From positions 1 through 6,343 of the forward strand of contig JACZXM010000192.1 in the NCBI GenBank assembly GCA_022571615.1: a stretch of DNA of 6,343 bases, read 5' to 3'. The notes beneath the pieces were generated by a model. That model saw only the letters and a list, made by a program, of their open reading frames with translations. It ran no database searches and was not told the DNA's origin. The stretch comes from Acidobacteriota bacterium (lineage in GTDB: Bacteria > Acidobacteriota > UBA890 > WLXD01). This document shows positions 5,161 through 6,343 of this stretch, piece by piece; within the stretch, counting starts at the first letter, position 1, and every line of letters starts with the position of its first letter. The translations under genes and the position numbers were made by a program.

Positions 5161-6343
5161 TCAGACGATCGGCGCGTCGATCTCCTCTGCGCGCCGCGTG
5201 TCGCGCGATAGATCGATCAGCAGGGTTCCCCAACGGCCGCAACCCGAGCATCTGTGCGCGTGCTGCCGGTGCTTGGTTGCGCACTCCCGACACCGGTAGC
5301 GAGGATCGAGAACTCCGCCGCGACGGATTGTCTCCTCCAGTAGCTCGTATGCCTCCTCGGTCTCCTGCCGGCGGCGTCGAACCTTCGCCAGGTAGGTGTC
5401 GATTACCGGCGAATCCACGACCATACCGGAGAGTTGCTCGAACAGCTCAGCGGCCTCATCGATAAGCTCGAGTCGGTAGTACAGCCTTCCCAGTAGGATC
5501 CGAGCTGCAAGCACCGCCTCGCCCTGCATCGTGTCCGCCGCCTCCCGCAGCACGCGGATGGCGTCCTCGGGTTGCTCGTTCTCCAGATACAGGTTCGCCA
5601 GCCGGCGCAGTAGCTCGACTGAGCCCGTCGCCGCGACCCCTGCCTGCCAGTAGCGCGTTGCCTCATCCGCCTGTCCCGCTTCGATCTCGACCTCACCGCG
5701 CAGGATCTGGCCGGGCTCGAAGCCGGGGTCCTGCGCCACAAGCTCTTTGGCCACGGTGCGAGCAGCGTCCGCATCGCCGGCGCGCAGCAGCTCGTAGCCG
5801 CGCTCGGCGCGCAGTCCCAGCAGCGTGGTGTGCTCGATCGTCGCGCTTGCTCCGGCAGCCTTGAGGAGCTGTCGCTGGGTCTCGATCGCCGCTTCCCAAT
5901 CCGCTTCGGCAACGTGCAGGTCACGCACCCGGGCCAGCCGCCGCTCATCCGGCCCCTGCATCTGCAGCAACTGCCGCAGGTACCGTAACGCCCGCGTGCG
6001 GTCGCCGGCGGCCTCCGCGTCCAGCCCCAGGCTCTCGACCGCACGATGATCATCAGGCGCCAGCGCCAGGGCGCGCAGATGGCGCTCGGTCGCCCCCTCT
6101 ATATCGCCGACCCGACGGGCTGCGTCACCGGCGAATAACCAGGCCTCCGCGTTCGATCCGTCGGCGCTCACGGCCGCCTCGAGCTGCTCGAGCGCTGCCG
6201 CAGCGTCCTCCCGAGCAAGCTCGCGAATGCCGACTTCCAAAGCGGCCGCGGCAACAGCAACACCGCGCTCATTTCGTCCCTGCCGCCAGCTCACCATCGC
6301 CTGGCGCGACGACAGGGCCAACGAGTACAGCAGGGCGAGGAAG
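5161..6343 (-). CDS. LapB (YciM)-like TPR protein with C-terminal rubredoxin-type zinc ribbon, N-terminus cut by the window
   Basis: In E. coli, LapB is an inner-membrane protein that adjusts lipopolysaccharide synthesis by promoting FtsH degradation of LpxC. This protein has the same layout. At the right edge the frame stays open and reads FLALLYSLALSS then RQ, the end of a hydrophobic N-terminal segment, so the apparent TTG start at 6321 is internal. Numbered from that TTG, the bulk (about 30-330) is TPR-like helical repeats, for example AWLFAGDAARRVGDIEGATERHLRAL (60s-80s), which aligns by eye with the second helical pair of E. coli LapB. The C-terminus carries C344, C347, C358 and C361 in YRCRECATKH...RCSGCGRW, the rubredoxin-like metal site. 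About 393 residues are visible against 389 in E. coli, so little is missing. It ends 12-30 bases before comF. Function as an LpxC regulator here is inferred. Confidence 0.88.
   Translation of the reverse strand, partial: FLALLYSLALSSRQAMVSWRQGRNERGVAVAAAALEVGIRELAREDAAAALEQLEAAVSADGSNAEAWLFAGDAARRVGDIEGATERHLRALALAPDDHRAVESLGLDAEAAGDRTRALRYLRQLLQMQGPDERRLARVRDLHVAEADWEAAIETQRQLLKAAGASATIEHTTLLGLRAERGYELLRAGDADAARTVAKELVAQDPGFEPGQILRGEVEIEAGQADEATRYWQAGVAATGSVELLRRLANLYLENEQPEDAIRVLREAADTMQGEAVLAARILLGRLYYRLELIDEAAELFEQLSGMVVDSPVIDTYLAKVRRRRQETEEAYELLEETIRRGGVLDPRYRCRECATKHRQHAHRCSGCGRWGTLLIDLSRDTRRAEEIDAPIV

Noticed and set aside
6319..6321. TTG at 6321 as the start of the LapB-like gene
   Set aside because: The frame stays open to the right edge and encodes part of a hydrophobic segment, which matches the N-terminal membrane anchor expected for LapB.
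1..6343. A novel defence, mobile or biosynthetic system
   Set aside because: All seven genes belong to recognisable housekeeping or common families. There is no stretch over 300 bases without a gene, no array of repeats and no obvious shift in composition.

Overview
The window is about 6.3 kb of GC-rich, densely packed bacterial chromosome. It holds seven protein-coding genes in two convergent groups and nothing that looks mobile or horizontally acquired. I saw no rRNA, tRNA, CRISPR array, insertion sequence or prophage gene. The order prfA-prmC-murA is, from general knowledge, common in Desulfobacterota-like, Acidobacteriota-like and related high-GC Gram-negative lineages. A LapB-type protein also points to a Gram-negative cell. 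I cannot name the phylum with confidence from sequence alone.

Plus strand, 1-4416. The window opens inside prfA (release factor 1). It is followed by prmC, the methyltransferase that modifies the GGQ glutamine of that same factor. A gap of about 118 bases holds a 13-bp perfect inverted repeat and three GCTAGC hexamers. Then comes murA (first committed step of peptidoglycan synthesis), with every E. coli catalytic residue I checked present. A HIT-family nucleotide hydrolase and a crotonase-superfamily (EchA3-like) protein follow with short gaps.

Minus strand, 6343-4417. A LapB/YciM-like protein (N-terminal hydrophobic segment, TPR repeats, C-terminal four-cysteine zinc ribbon) runs in from the right edge. 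It is followed closely by a ComF-family phosphoribosyltransferase-like protein. The two gene groups meet tail to tail with no spacer: the stop codons of the crotonase gene and comF are the two halves of one TGATCA palindrome.

Functionally this is a housekeeping region: translation termination (prfA, prmC), cell-envelope precursor synthesis (murA), probable envelope homeostasis (lapB-like), plus small metabolic genes. I found no convincing undescribed system. The points most worth a second look are the GCTAGC/inverted-repeat element before murA, a possible leaderless murA start, the apparent loss of one catalytic acid in the crotonase, and the proximity of murA to a lapB-like gene.
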